From contig NZ_JABAFY010000010.1 of assembly GCF_012843875.1 (NCBI RefSeq), positions 1 through 64,000 of the forward strand: a stretch of 64,000 bases of DNA. Direction: 5' to 3'. Below are positions 50,633-59,271 of the stretch, piece after piece (the first letter of the stretch is position 1; each line of letters opens with the position of its first letter). The position numbers were made by a program, and so were the translations under genes. Source of the stretch: Desulfovibrio piger. Its GTDB lineage: Bacteria; Desulfobacterota; Desulfovibrionia; Desulfovibrionales; Desulfovibrionaceae. Below the pieces are notes generated by a model that ran no database searches, had not been told where the DNA came from, and saw only the letters and a list, made by a program, of their open reading frames with translations.

Positions 50633-51985
50633 ATGCTGGATTTCTTGAACACGGTTTCTGGGTATGTCTGGGGATGGCCATTGATGATCCTTCTGGTCGG
50701 CACGGGCCTGTGGCTGACCTTTTCCCTGCGAGCCCTGCAGTTCAGTCATCTGATCCACGCATTCACCCTCATCGTCCGCAAGACCCCCGACAGGAAGGCC
50801 CAGGGCGACATCTCCAACTTCGAGGCCCTGATGGTGGCCCTTTCCGCCACCGTGGGCACCGGCAATATCGCCGGTGTGGCCACGGCCATCTACATCGGCG
50901 GCCCCGGTGCGCTGTTCTGGATGTGGATGACCGGCCTTGTGGGCATGGCCACCAAATACGCCGAGGCCGTGCTGGCCGTGAAATACCGCGTGCAGAACGA
51001 GAACGGCACCTTCAGCGGCGGCCCCATGTACTACATCTCGCGCGGGCTGGGCTGGAAATGGCTGGCCACGCTCTTCGCCTTCTTCGCGGCCATCGCCACC
51101 TTCGGCATCGGCAGCATGGTGCAGTCCAATTCCGTGGCTGACGCCCTCAACCACAGCTTTTCCATCGCTCCCGGCATCACCGGCATCGTGCTCATGGGCC
51201 TGACCGCCGCCGTCATCATCGGCGGTGTGCGCAGCATCGGCCGCGTGACCGCCCTGCTGGTGCCCGTCATGATCGCCCTCTATGTGCTGGGCGCTCTGGC
51301 GGTGATCCTCATGCACATCACCGAGATCCCCGGCGTCCTGGCCATGGTCGTGTCCAGCGCCTTCCAGCCTGTGGCGGCCACCGGCGGCTTTGCCGGCGCC
51401 ACGGTGATGATGGCCATCCGTCTGGGCGTGGCCCGCGGCCTGTTCTCCAACGAATCCGGCCTAGGTTCCGCTCCCATCGCCGCCGCGGCCGCCCGCACCA
51501 GCCAGCCCGTGGTGCAGGCCCTCATCTCCATGACCCAGACCTTCATCGACACCCTGGTGGTCTGTTCCATGACCGGCCTGGTCATCCTTGTCACCGGCGT
51601 CTGGACTTCCGGCAAGAACGGCGCCCCCCTCACCTCCTATGCTTTCGAGACGGGCCTGCCCGGCGAACTGGGCGGCCTTATCGTGACCATCGGCATCATC
51701 CTCTTCGCCTACTCCACCATCCTCGGCTGGAGCTACTACGGCGAAAAGGCCATCGAATACCTGCTGGGCAGCAAGGCCATCATCCCCTACCGCTGGGCCT
51801 TCATCATCTCCGTCGGCCTGGGCGCGTCCATGAAGCTGGATCTGGTCTGGACCCTGTCCGACATCTTCAATGCCCTCATGGCCTTCCCCAACCTTATAGG
51901 CCTCATCATGCTGACCCCGGTGGTCAAGGCCGAGACCCTGGCCTACCTGCGTTCCCTCAAGAAGGAACCGGCCTCCGAAGGATAG
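50633..51985 (+). CDS. Alanine/glycine:cation symporter (AGCS family)
   Basis: The 450-residue product has about eleven membrane helices. Family motifs are present: [66 protein letters not shown], and [19 protein letters not shown]. It takes up alanine or glycine with Na+ or H+. CCGGGAGGGA precedes the ATG. An AT-rich block (50520-50575) is the probable promoter region. A terminator-like hairpin follows at 52073. Aspartate and arginine residues needed for Na+ coordination cannot be judged here. Confidence 0.95.
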   Translation: MLDFLNTVSGYVWGWPLMILLVGTGLWLTFSLRALQFSHLIHAFTLIVRKTPDRKAQGDISNFEALMVALSATVGTGNIAGVATAIYIGGPGALFWMWMTGLVGMATKYAEAVLAVKYRVQNENGTFSGGPMYYISRGLGWKWLATLFAFFAAIATFGIGSMVQSNSVADALNHSFSIAPGITGIVLMGLTAAVIIGGVRSIGRVTALLVPVMIALYVLGALAVILMHITEIPGVLAMVVSSAFQPVAATGGFAGATVMMAIRLGVARGLFSNESGLGSAPIAAAAARTSQPVVQALISMTQTFIDTLVVCSMTGLVILVTGVWTSGKNGAPLTSYAFETGLPGELGGLIVTIGIILFAYSTILGWSYYGEKAIEYLLGSKAIIPYRWAFIISVGLGASMKLDLVWTLSDIFNALMAFPNLIGLIMLTPVVKAETLAYLRSLKKEPASEG

Positions 51986-52072
51986 CCCCCGAAGCAGGGG
52001 ATCCCCCCTCCTCCTGCCTGCTCCATCACGCAGCGGCATCCGTCATATCCTGCCGCTGTCCGCCTTCCGAAC

Positions 52073-52103
52073 GGAAAGCCCCTGCCCTGCGGGGGCTTTC
52101 TTC
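52073..52103 (+). terminator. Terminator after the alanine symporter gene
   Basis: GAAAGCCCC (52074-52082) and GGGGCTTTC (52092-52100) form a 9-bp stem. The T tract is poor (TTCC), so strength is uncertain. Confidence 0.6.
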
Positions 52104-52731
52104 CGTCCTGTGCCCTGCAAAATCTCCCGGACGTCGCGGCAGACCGAAGACCGGACGTCTGCCGCGCTGCCTGCGCCCTCAGTCCCGGCAGCCTTTTTTC
52201 GTCCCGAGTGCCTGGCCCCTGTTGCCGCGAACAGACTTGCCTGCTGACCTCCGCCTGTCCGTCACGGTCGTTGCCGGGGGCCGGAGGTACAGCACATGTC
52301 CTGTACCTCCGCTTACCTGCCCCTGCTTTTCGGAGGCCGTCCCAACGTGTAAAGACGCTTCCCGGCTCTGCACCTCTCCCTTGTCCTTCTGCGTTCAGGC
52401 CCGCGTCGCCTGCGCTCCGTGCCCCTCTCCGGGATGCCGGAGCAGGCATCAGAAAAAAAGCGGCTTTCCCCGCCGCTATGGGGAGATTTCCCCATGTAAG
52501 CTCTTCCTCCTGAGAGCCATTCCTGTCCGCATGCGGGTGTGGCAGCTGTTTTTTGTGAAGAAAATAACGAATAAAAGCAGTCACCTGTACCGCATCTTCC
52601 GGCCGCAGGCCGCTGATGGAGCCAATTTCAGGATTCTCCTGATACCGGCCGCCCCGCCGTACGCGTAGGGTAAGGCCATCAAAAGGAATGCATGTGGGGC
52701 ACCGCCCCACCAGACAGTAAAGGGGGATCAC
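52104..52731 (+). other. Long structured leader region before the TauE operon
   Basis: Six hundred bases without a supported gene. It holds GGAGGTACAG (52283-52292) / CTGTACCTCC (52301-52310), AGCGGC / GCCGCT (52459-52476) and ATGGGGA (52478-52484) / TCCCCAT (52489-52495), then an AT-rich tract at 52555-52580. The last 150 bases are also GC-rich and foldable. No known riboswitch is recognised. Confidence 0.5.
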
Positions 52732-53820
52732 ATGGCGCGCAACGCACTTGCAACGACGGCCCGTGCCGTCAAAGCCACTGCCGGGCAGTGGCTCGTTCTG
52801 TTTTTCCTGACCTTCGTCCTGGCCTGTCCGGCCATCAGCATGGCTGCCGATGCCGCCGCTACGGCTCCTGCCGCCCAGACGAACGTCGTCACCGTGGCCG
52901 ATGCCCAGGATACGGCCGTGACGCCTTCGCCGGTGGCCGCCACCACGGGCGACGTGCAGACCGCCCAGGTCGTGGACAACCATCCGTGGTGGTTCTGGCC
53001 TGTGGCGCTGCTTTTCTTCTGCTTCATCCTCGGCATCATCGCCGTTATGGCCGGTGTGGGCGGCGGCGTGCTCTTCGTGCCGCTGGTCTCGGGCTTCTTC
53101 CCCTTCCATCTGGACTTCGTCCGCGGCGCGGGCCTGCTGGTGGCCCTGGCCGGTGCCCTGGCTGCCGGTCCCGGTCTGCTGCGCCGTAACTTCGCCAACC
53201 TGCGTCTGGCCCTGCCCGTGGCCCTCATCGCCTCGGCCTGCTCCATCGTGGGCGCCATGCTGGGCCTGGCCCTGCCCACCGACATCATCCAGACCTGCCT
53301 TGGCGTGACCATCCTGGGCATCGCCGTACTGCTCTTCTTCTCCAAGAACTCCGTGCGTCCCGTGGTCAACAAGCAGGACGCCGTGGGCCTGGCCCTGGGC
53401 ATGAACGGTGTGTTCCTCGAGCCCAGCACCGGTGAAGTGGTGGACTGGAAGACCCACCGCACCCTGGCCGGTCTGCTGCTGTTCATCGTCATCGGCATCA
53501 TGGCCGGTATGTTCGGCCTGGGCGCCGGCTGGGCCAACGTGCCCGTGCTAAACCTGCTCATGGGCGTGCCGCTGAAGGTCAGCGTGGGTACCTCCAAGTT
53601 CCTGCTCTCCATCACCGATACTTCCGCCGCCTGGGTCTACCTGAACCAGGGCTGCGTGATCCCGCTGATGGCCATCCCGTCCATCGTGGGCCTGATGCTC
53701 GGTTCCGTGGTGGGTGTGCGCCTGCTGGCCAAGGCCAAGCCCAAGTTCATCCGTATCATGGTCATCGCCGTGCTGTTTTTCTCTGGCGCCAAGGCGCTGC
53801 TGAAGGGCCTGGGCTGGTAA
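52732..53820 (+). CDS. TauE/SafE-family (TSUP) exporter
   Basis: The 362-residue product begins with a signal-like helix (20-39, ending SMAADA) and an Ala/Thr/Val-rich periplasmic stretch (about 40-85), then about eight membrane helices. GIIAVMAGVGGGVLFVPLVS (about 102-121) and IMAGMFGLGAGWANVPVLNLLMGVP (about 255-280) are the two TSUP glycine motifs. TSUP proteins export sulfite, sulfoacetate or other anions. The following genes are a DUF1634-type partner and a two-component cluster. In a sulfite reducer, sulfite is a natural candidate, but that is inference. AGGGGGATC precedes the ATG. Confidence 0.9.
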   Translation: MARNALATTARAVKATAGQWLVLFFLTFVLACPAISMAADAAATAPAAQTNVVTVADAQDTAVTPSPVAATTGDVQTAQVVDNHPWWFWPVALLFFCFILGIIAVMAGVGGGVLFVPLVSGFFPFHLDFVRGAGLLVALAGALAAGPGLLRRNFANLRLALPVALIASACSIVGAMLGLALPTDIIQTCLGVTILGIAVLLFFSKNSVRPVVNKQDAVGLALGMNGVFLEPSTGEVVDWKTHRTLAGLLLFIVIGIMAGMFGLGAGWANVPVLNLLMGVPLKVSVGTSKFLLSITDTSAAWVYLNQGCVIPLMAIPSIVGLMLGSVVGVRLLAKAKPKFIRIMVIAVLFFSGAKALLKGLGW

Positions 53821-53847
53821 GCTGCCGGGCATGAAGGAGACAGAAAA

Positions 53848-54267
53848 ATGAACAAGAATGACATCCAGGCTTCGCCCGCGCAATTGCGCTATGCCGATAC
53901 TCTGTTCTATGGTTCCCTCATCGGTTTCGTGATCATGCTCATCACCTACGTCCTGTACGTGACGGGCATCCTCACCCCGCAGATCCCCCTGGACGACCTG
54001 CCGCGCCTGTGGACCGGCAGCGCCGCCGATTACCGTGCCGCCGGCAGCATCCCGCAGGGCTGGGGCTGGCTGGCCCTCATCGGCAAGGGCGACATCTGCA
54101 ACTTTGTGGGCATCATCATCCTGGCGGGCCTGACCATCGTCTGCTTCGCCCAGCTGGCGCTTTCCCTGGCGCGTCGCAAGCAGTGGCTGCTGTGCGTCAT
54201 CGCCATCCTCGAAGTGCTGGTGCTGGTGCTGGCCGCCTCCGGCATCCTGGTGGGCGGCGGGCATTAG
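53848..54267 (+). CDS. DUF1634-like membrane protein, TauE partner
   Basis: The 139-residue product has three membrane helices (about 22-45, 80-103, 114-134) with a short loop LPRLWTGSAADYRAAG between the first two. DUF1634 proteins of similar size and topology commonly sit next to TSUP exporters and are proposed small subunits. The assignment here rests on size, topology and position, not on a decisive motif. AAGGAGACAG precedes the ATG; it lies 27 bp after the exporter stop. Confidence 0.65.
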   Translation: MNKNDIQASPAQLRYADTLFYGSLIGFVIMLITYVLYVTGILTPQIPLDDLPRLWTGSAADYRAAGSIPQGWGWLALIGKGDICNFVGIIILAGLTIVCFAQLALSLARRKQWLLCVIAILEVLVLVLAASGILVGGGH

Positions 54268-54310
54268 GCCGACGGAGCACAGGCCGCGCCGTTCCTGCGC
54301 GGGAGGTCGC

Positions 54311-56032
54311 ATGTTTTCTGCAATCAAAGCGTATTTCGGGCATCTGCTGGAAGTGCCGGACGCCGTATCACCAGCGCGTTACCGCTCACTGCGGCGCATC
54401 ATGACCATCCTGATGGTCACGGTGTCGGTGACGCCGCTGCTGATCCTCACCGGCATCAACCATGTCCAGTACATGAGCACCCTGGAACGGGAGATGGAGA
54501 ACCCGCTCTACGCCATGGTGCGCAAATCGCAGGCCTCGCTGGAGCTTTTCCTCGGCGAGCGGGCCTCCACCGTCAGTCTGATCGCCCATGCCTACAGCTT
54601 TGACGACCTGACCAACGAGCAGACCCTCAACCGCGTCTTCCTGGCGCTCAAGAGCGAGTTCCAGGGCTTCGTGGACATGGGCCTGGTGGATGTGAACGGG
54701 CGGCAGGTGGCCTATGTGGGCCCCTACAAGCTCAAGGACGCCGACTACGCCGGACAGCCCTGGCTCAGCGAGGCCCAGGTCAAGGGCCGCTACATCAGCG
54801 ACGTCTTCCTGGGGCTGCGCGGCTTCCCGCACATGGTCATCGCCGTGCACCGCATGGAAGAGAGCGGCCGGGAATGGACCCTGCGCGTGACCATCGACAC
54901 CTCCCGGCTGGAACGCCTGGTGGCGGCCGTGGGCCTGATGCAGGATACCGACGCTTTCCTCTGTGACAGCCGGGGCGTGCTCCAGACCAACTCCCGTTTC
55001 TACGGCAAGGTGCTGGACAAGCTGCCCCTGACCCTGCCGCCCCAGTCCTTCGAGACCACGGTGCGGCCCTGGAAGGACGACAGCGGCCAGGATCTCATGG
55101 TGGCCTATACCAGCCTAGCGGGCACGGACTTCATGCTCCTGGCCGTCAAGCCCACCCTGGACATCTACAAACCCTGGACGGCCCTGCGCAGCGAACTGCT
55201 GCTGGTCTTCTGCGGCGGTATCGCCATCATCGTGCTGGTCTCGCACCTGCTGATGAAGCATCTGGTGGGACGCCTGCAGGCCAGCGACGAACGCCGCGTG
55301 GCGGTCTTCGCCCAGATGGAACACAACCAGAAGCTCTCCTCCATCGGCCGGCTGGCAGCCGGGGTGGCCCACGAGGTCAACAACCCCCTGGCCGTCATCA
55401 ATGAAAAGGCGGGCCTTGGTCTCGACCTGTTGCACATGAGCGGCAACTTCGAGCGCAAGGACAGGCTCATCAGCCTGCTGGAGGCCATCGAGAGCACCGT
55501 GGAACGTGCCCGCGGCATCACCCACCGTCTGCTGGGCTTTGCCCGGCGCATGGAGGCCAACCGCCAGGAACTGAGCGTGCCCGAAGTGCTGACCGAGACC
55601 ATGGGCTTTCTGGAACGCGGCGCCAAGAACCGCGGCGTGACCATCGGCACGGACTTTGCCGAAGGCCTGCCGGACATCGTGTCCGACCGCGGCCAGCTGC
55701 AGCAGGTCTTCCTCAACATCATGGGCAATGCCCTGGATGCGGTGCCTGACGGCGGCAAGGTGGACATCGCCTGCAGCCGGATGGCCGACGGCGGGCTGCT
55801 GGTGCGCGTCACCGACAACGGCAAGGGGATGAGCCCGGAAGTGATCAAGCACATCTTCGAGCCCTTCTATTCCACCAAGAAGGAGAAGGGCAACGGTCTG
55901 GGCATGTTTATCACCTACGGTATCGTGCGCCGCCTCGGCGGCGAGATCACTGTGGACAGCACCGAAGGCAAGGGCACGACGGTCAGCATCACGCTGCCGC
56001 TTACACCGCCGGAACGTCCTGTGGAGGCTTGA
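54311..56032 (+). CDS. Membrane sensor histidine kinase
   Basis: The 573-residue product has two membrane helices (about 30-50 and 294-317) flanking a periplasmic dCache-like sensor (about 51-290). The kinase core contains the phospho-accepting His354 in VAHEVNNPL, the N box QQVFLNIMGNALDAV, G1 VTDNGKGMS, F box IFEPFYSTKK and G2 GNGLGMF, so ATP binding is intact. It starts 43 bp after the DUF1634-like gene and is followed 1 bp later by a receiver gene. It probably senses the exported anion or a related periplasmic signal; no direct evidence. Confidence 0.93.
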   Translation: MFSAIKAYFGHLLEVPDAVSPARYRSLRRIMTILMVTVSVTPLLILTGINHVQYMSTLEREMENPLYAMVRKSQASLELFLGERASTVSLIAHAYSFDDLTNEQTLNRVFLALKSEFQGFVDMGLVDVNGRQVAYVGPYKLKDADYAGQPWLSEAQVKGRYISDVFLGLRGFPHMVIAVHRMEESGREWTLRVTIDTSRLERLVAAVGLMQDTDAFLCDSRGVLQTNSRFYGKVLDKLPLTLPPQSFETTVRPWKDDSGQDLMVAYTSLAGTDFMLLAVKPTLDIYKPWTALRSELLLVFCGGIAIIVLVSHLLMKHLVGRLQASDERRVAVFAQMEHNQKLSSIGRLAAGVAHEVNNPLAVINEKAGLGLDLLHMSGNFERKDRLISLLEAIESTVERARGITHRLLGFARRMEANRQELSVPEVLTETMGFLERGAKNRGVTIGTDFAEGLPDIVSDRGQLQQVFLNIMGNALDAVPDGGKVDIACSRMADGGLLVRVTDNGKGMSPEVIKHIFEPFYSTKKEKGNGLGMFITYGIVRRLGGEITVDSTEGKGTTVSITLPLTPPERPVEA

Positions 56033-56033
56033 G

Positions 56034-56444
56034 ATGGCGCTGCGTGTATTGTTGGCCGATGACGAGAAGGAATTCGTGGAGACCCTGGCCGAGCGTCTGG
56101 ATCTGCGCGGTATCGAAGTACGGGTGGCCCTGGACGGCAAGGCGGCCCTGACCACCCTGGACGAGATGGCGGCCGCGGAGGCCCTGCCCGACGTGATGGT
56201 GGTGGATCTGCTCATGCCCGGCATGACCGGGGACGCCGTCCTCCAGCAGGTGCGCCGGAAGTACCCCGGCCTGCCGGTCATCGTGCTCACGGGGCATGAC
56301 TCCGTGGACGATTCCGGCGACAGCCCCGTGGCCAGTGCCTTCGCCTGCCTGACCAAGCCGCTGAGCCTGGGCATGTTCCTGGAAACGCTGGAAGCCGCGG
56401 CCCGTTCCGGCGGCACCGGCAGCGACAAGGCCAGGGGGGCGTAG
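56034..56444 (+). CDS. Single-domain response regulator (receiver 1)
   Basis: The 136-residue product is a lone receiver with LLADDEKEF (6-14), phospho-acceptor Asp58 in VVDLLMPGM, and LTGHDS and CLTKPLSL (lysine) for activation. There is no output domain, so it passes phosphate on or acts by protein contact. Its start follows the kinase stop by 1 bp and its stop is 1 bp before the pseudo-kinase gene, so the three are translationally coupled. Confidence 0.92.
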   Translation: MALRVLLADDEKEFVETLAERLDLRGIEVRVALDGKAALTTLDEMAAAEALPDVMVVDLLMPGMTGDAVLQQVRRKYPGLPVIVLTGHDSVDDSGDSPVASAFACLTKPLSLGMFLETLEAAARSGGTGSDKARGA

Positions 56445-56445
56445 C

Positions 56446-57102
56446 ATGACCGATTCGCAATGCATGGGACGTCTGCTGGCCTCGGCCACGCACGACATGC
56501 GCAACGTGCTGGCCGTGATCCGCGAATCCGCCGGACTGGCGCAGGACATGGTGCAGCTGGCCGCCGGGGCCGACAAGCCCGCCGACCCGCGCGTCATCAA
56601 GGCCCTGAAGGAAGCCCAGCAGCAGATCCTGCGGGGCGCGGCCCTGGCCGAGTGCATGGAGTACCTGGCCCAGGTCAGCCACAGCGAGAACGAGAACGCG
56701 CCCTGCGACCTGGCGCGTGTGGCCGGCACCTTCTGCCTCATGGCGGCCCGCCGGGCCCGCGCCGTGCAGATGATGCTGGAATCTGCCGACAGCGAAGAAC
56801 CCGTATGGTCCGCCGTGCCCGCCCTGGCGGTGCTGCGTGCCCTGCTGGACATCTTCGACCTGTGCGCCTCCGTGGGCGGGCAGGTGAAGCTCCGCTTTTC
56901 CGCCGGTCGCCAGAACAAGGTGGAAGGCATCATCATCGAAGTTTGCGACGGCGCCAATCGCGACATGGCCCTGGCGGCCCTGACGGGCAGCCCCCTGCTC
57001 AACGCCCGGCCCCGGCCCGGCTGGCAGGCCCTGCTGATGCCCTGGCGCGATCCGGCACAGCGCTTTTTCCTCTCCATTTCCGCCTGCGGGAGTGAAGACT
57101 AG
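56446..57102 (+). CDS. Histidine-kinase-like phosphotransfer protein without ATP site
   Basis: The 218-residue product starts with a DHp-type helix, SATHDMRNVLAVI (13-25, His16), followed by a second helix pair and a region (about 110-215) in the place of a kinase ATPase domain. The N box, the G1 DxGxG and the G2 glycines are all missing (the nearest matches are ALLDIFDLCA and VCDGANRD). It is therefore likely a histidine phosphotransfer protein, similar in idea to ChpT or Spo0B, or a scaffold. Nested between two receiver genes, it may relay phosphate from the 54311 kinase to the 57144 receiver. A family name cannot be given. Confidence 0.75.
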   Translation: MTDSQCMGRLLASATHDMRNVLAVIRESAGLAQDMVQLAAGADKPADPRVIKALKEAQQQILRGAALAECMEYLAQVSHSENENAPCDLARVAGTFCLMAARRARAVQMMLESADSEEPVWSAVPALAVLRALLDIFDLCASVGGQVKLRFSAGRQNKVEGIIIEVCDGANRDMALAALTGSPLLNARPRPGWQALLMPWRDPAQRFFLSISACGSED

Positions 57103-57143
57103 AACGACATTTTTCCCGGCATCACCGGGTGAAGGAGAATGGC

Positions 57144-57617
57144 ATGAGCAAGGAAGAGATCAAGATTCTGCTGGTAGACGACGAAAAACAGTTTGTGGAC
57201 ACGCTTGCCGAGCGCCTTGCCATGCGCGGTTTTTCAGCGCGCGTGGCCTATGACGGCCCGCAGGCCCTCAAAGCCGTTGAAGAGCCCACCGACGTCATCG
57301 TCCTGGACCTGCGCATGCCCGGCATGGACGGTTTCGAAGTGCTGCGCAGCGTCAAGAAGAGCAACCCCCAGGTGCAGGTCATCATCCTGACCGGTCACGG
57401 CGGTGATGCCGAAGAACAGACGGCCTACCGCATGGGCGCCTACAACTTCCTCAAGAAACCCATGGACATCGACGAGCTGCTGAACAGCATCCGCATGGCC
57501 TACCGCGACAAGGTGGAGAACGCCATGGTGGCCGTCAGCCTGGCCGAAGGCGGCGATTTCGACGCCGCCCAGGATGTCCTCAACGAAAAAGACCTCCTGG
57601 CCGAGCACAAGCTTTAG
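57144..57617 (+). CDS. Response regulator (receiver 2)
   Basis: The 157-residue product has receiver motifs VDDEKQF (11-17), Asp55 in VIVLDLRMPGMDG, a TGHG segment and FLKKPMD (activation lysine). About 30 residues after the receiver (about 125-157) have no DNA-binding signature. The start at 57144 follows AAGGAG; GTG at 57129 is upstream of that site and less likely. It is a paralogue of the receivers at 56034 and 57722. Confidence 0.9.
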   Translation: MSKEEIKILLVDDEKQFVDTLAERLAMRGFSARVAYDGPQALKAVEEPTDVIVLDLRMPGMDGFEVLRSVKKSNPQVQVIILTGHGGDAEEQTAYRMGAYNFLKKPMDIDELLNSIRMAYRDKVENAMVAVSLAEGGDFDAAQDVLNEKDLLAEHKL

Positions 57618-57630
57618 GCCGCCATTGCCC

Positions 57631-57657
57631 CTGTCCGGCGGCAGCACCGCCGGACAG
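57631..57657 (+). repeat. Stable hairpin between two regulator genes
   Basis: CTGTCCGGCGG (57631-57641), CAGCA loop, CCGCCGGACAG (57647-57657): 11 perfect pairs, no T tract. It may protect the upstream message end or reduce read-through into the receiver-kinase gene. Confidence 0.7.
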
Positions 57658-57721
57658 GAAAGATCCCGCACGCTCCGGGCGTGCATCATGTTGACGCATT
57701 GTCGCAAGGGGGAAAGACGTC

Positions 57722-58864
57722 ATGCGTGTACTCATCGTCGACGACGAACAGGCCTTTGCCGAACCGCTGGCACAGCGCCTGGAGCTGCGCGGTATCGAGG
57801 CTGCCGTGGCCGGCGATGCGGAAACGGCCCTGGGCATGCTCTCCCGGCAGGAATGGGATCTGGTCTTCCTGGATGTCTGCCTGCCGGGCATGGACGGCGT
57901 CTCCCTGCTCAAGCTCCTGCAGGAACATGAACCGCGTCCCGATGTGGTCATGCTCTCCGGCGCCACGGAGATGAGCCAGGCGGTCAAGGCCATGCGGCGC
58001 GGCGCGCTCAACTGGCTTGCCAAGCCCGTCTCGCTGGATGCGGTGCTGGAAGAATGCCGCAAGGCCCGGGAGCGGGCCGAATCCCGGCGCCAGGCCCGGC
58101 GTCTGGCCGAAGAGGCCCGCCTGCGCAGTCTGGGCCGCATCGCTGAAGGCGTGGCCCACGAAGTCAACAACCCCCTGAACATCATCGTCCAGGCCGCGGG
58201 CCTCATGGGCGACAGCCTGGACACCCCCGAGGCCGAGGCCCTGCCCGACATCGAGGACCTGCGCGAGTCCCTCAAGGCCATCGTGACCCAGAGCATGCGC
58301 GTGCGCGAGATCACCCGCAAGCTGCTCATGGCCGGTGTGGGCCTGGACCCCCGCAGCGCGCCCATGGACGTGCAGGCCGTGGTCTCCCGTGTCCTGACCC
58401 TGCTGCAGGGCCGTATGGACAGCCTCAAGGTGACCTGCCGACTGCACTTCCCGCCGGAATGGGGCGAGGACGCGCCCCGTCCCCTGGGCTCCGCGCTGGA
58501 GCTGGAACAGATCTGCCTGCATCTGGTGGAGAACGCCCTGGACGCCATGCCCGAGGGCGGCACGCTGGACATCGGCGCCCGGCTGCTGCCCGCCGATGAC
58601 GACGGCACCACCTGGTACGAGCTTTCGGTGGCCGACAGCGGTACCGGTATCGCTGACGACATCATGCCCCATATCTTCGAGCCCTTCTTCACCACCCACC
58701 GTCAGGCGGGCCGGGCCGCAGGCCTGGGCCTTTCCGTGGCCACGGGCCTTGCTCACGGTCGCGGCGGCCAGATCACGGCGGCCAACCGTCCCGAAGGCGG
58801 GGCCCTGTTCCGCCTGCTGCTGCCCCTGCCCGTCAGCGAGAGCCGGAGCGAGGGCAACGAGTGA
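57722..58864 (+). CDS. Receiver - histidine kinase hybrid
   Basis: The 380-residue product has an N-terminal receiver (1-115; Asp51 in VFLDVCLPGMDG, Lys101) and a cytoplasmic kinase core (about 130-375): His146 in GVAHEVNNPLNII, N box EQICLHLVENALDAMP, G1 VADSGTGIADD and F box IFEPFFTTHRQ. There is no membrane helix, so its activity is probably set by phosphorylation of its own receiver. It starts 104 bp after receiver 2, beyond a hairpin. It would connect the TauE-linked kinase to a second, soluble kinase. Confidence 0.93.
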   Translation: MRVLIVDDEQAFAEPLAQRLELRGIEAAVAGDAETALGMLSRQEWDLVFLDVCLPGMDGVSLLKLLQEHEPRPDVVMLSGATEMSQAVKAMRRGALNWLAKPVSLDAVLEECRKARERAESRRQARRLAEEARLRSLGRIAEGVAHEVNNPLNIIVQAAGLMGDSLDTPEAEALPDIEDLRESLKAIVTQSMRVREITRKLLMAGVGLDPRSAPMDVQAVVSRVLTLLQGRMDSLKVTCRLHFPPEWGEDAPRPLGSALELEQICLHLVENALDAMPEGGTLDIGARLLPADDDGTTWYELSVADSGTGIADDIMPHIFEPFFTTHRQAGRAAGLGLSVATGLAHGRGGQITAANRPEGGALFRLLLPLPVSESRSEGNE

Positions 58865-58949
58865 GTGCCTCCCGCACCGCATTTTTCCCCAAGGCCCCCT
58901 CTCCGGGCCACGGCCGCTCCGGCGGCCCCAGCGATCAGCCACACCTACA

Positions 58950-58990
58950 CAGTCCCTGCAGGCCCTTCGGACCGGCAGGGACTGTTTTTT
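58950..58990 (+). terminator. Terminator of the TauE two-component cluster
   Basis: CAGTCCCTGC (58950-58959) and GCAGGGACTG (58975-58984) form a 10-bp stem, followed by T7. Confidence 0.93.
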
Positions 58991-59271
58991 TACGACTGCC
59001 CGGCACGGCTTTCTGCCGCCCTGACGGCATCCTGAAAAAACGCCTGTCATCCCGCTGTGTTGTCTGCCCGCATCCGGTCGATTCCGGCAAATGCGCCCGC
59101 GGGGCATTTTTTTCTTTTCAAACGGCCTCAAGGATGCTACACAAGCGCAGCGTGTGGCGCTCACCCCGCTTTGAGGGGCCTTTTTCCATCCCGTTTCTCC
59201 GTGCGCCATGCCCGCCGCCCCGTGCGGCCCCATTTCCGCAACAACGGCCCGTCATGGCCGAAGGGAGACCC

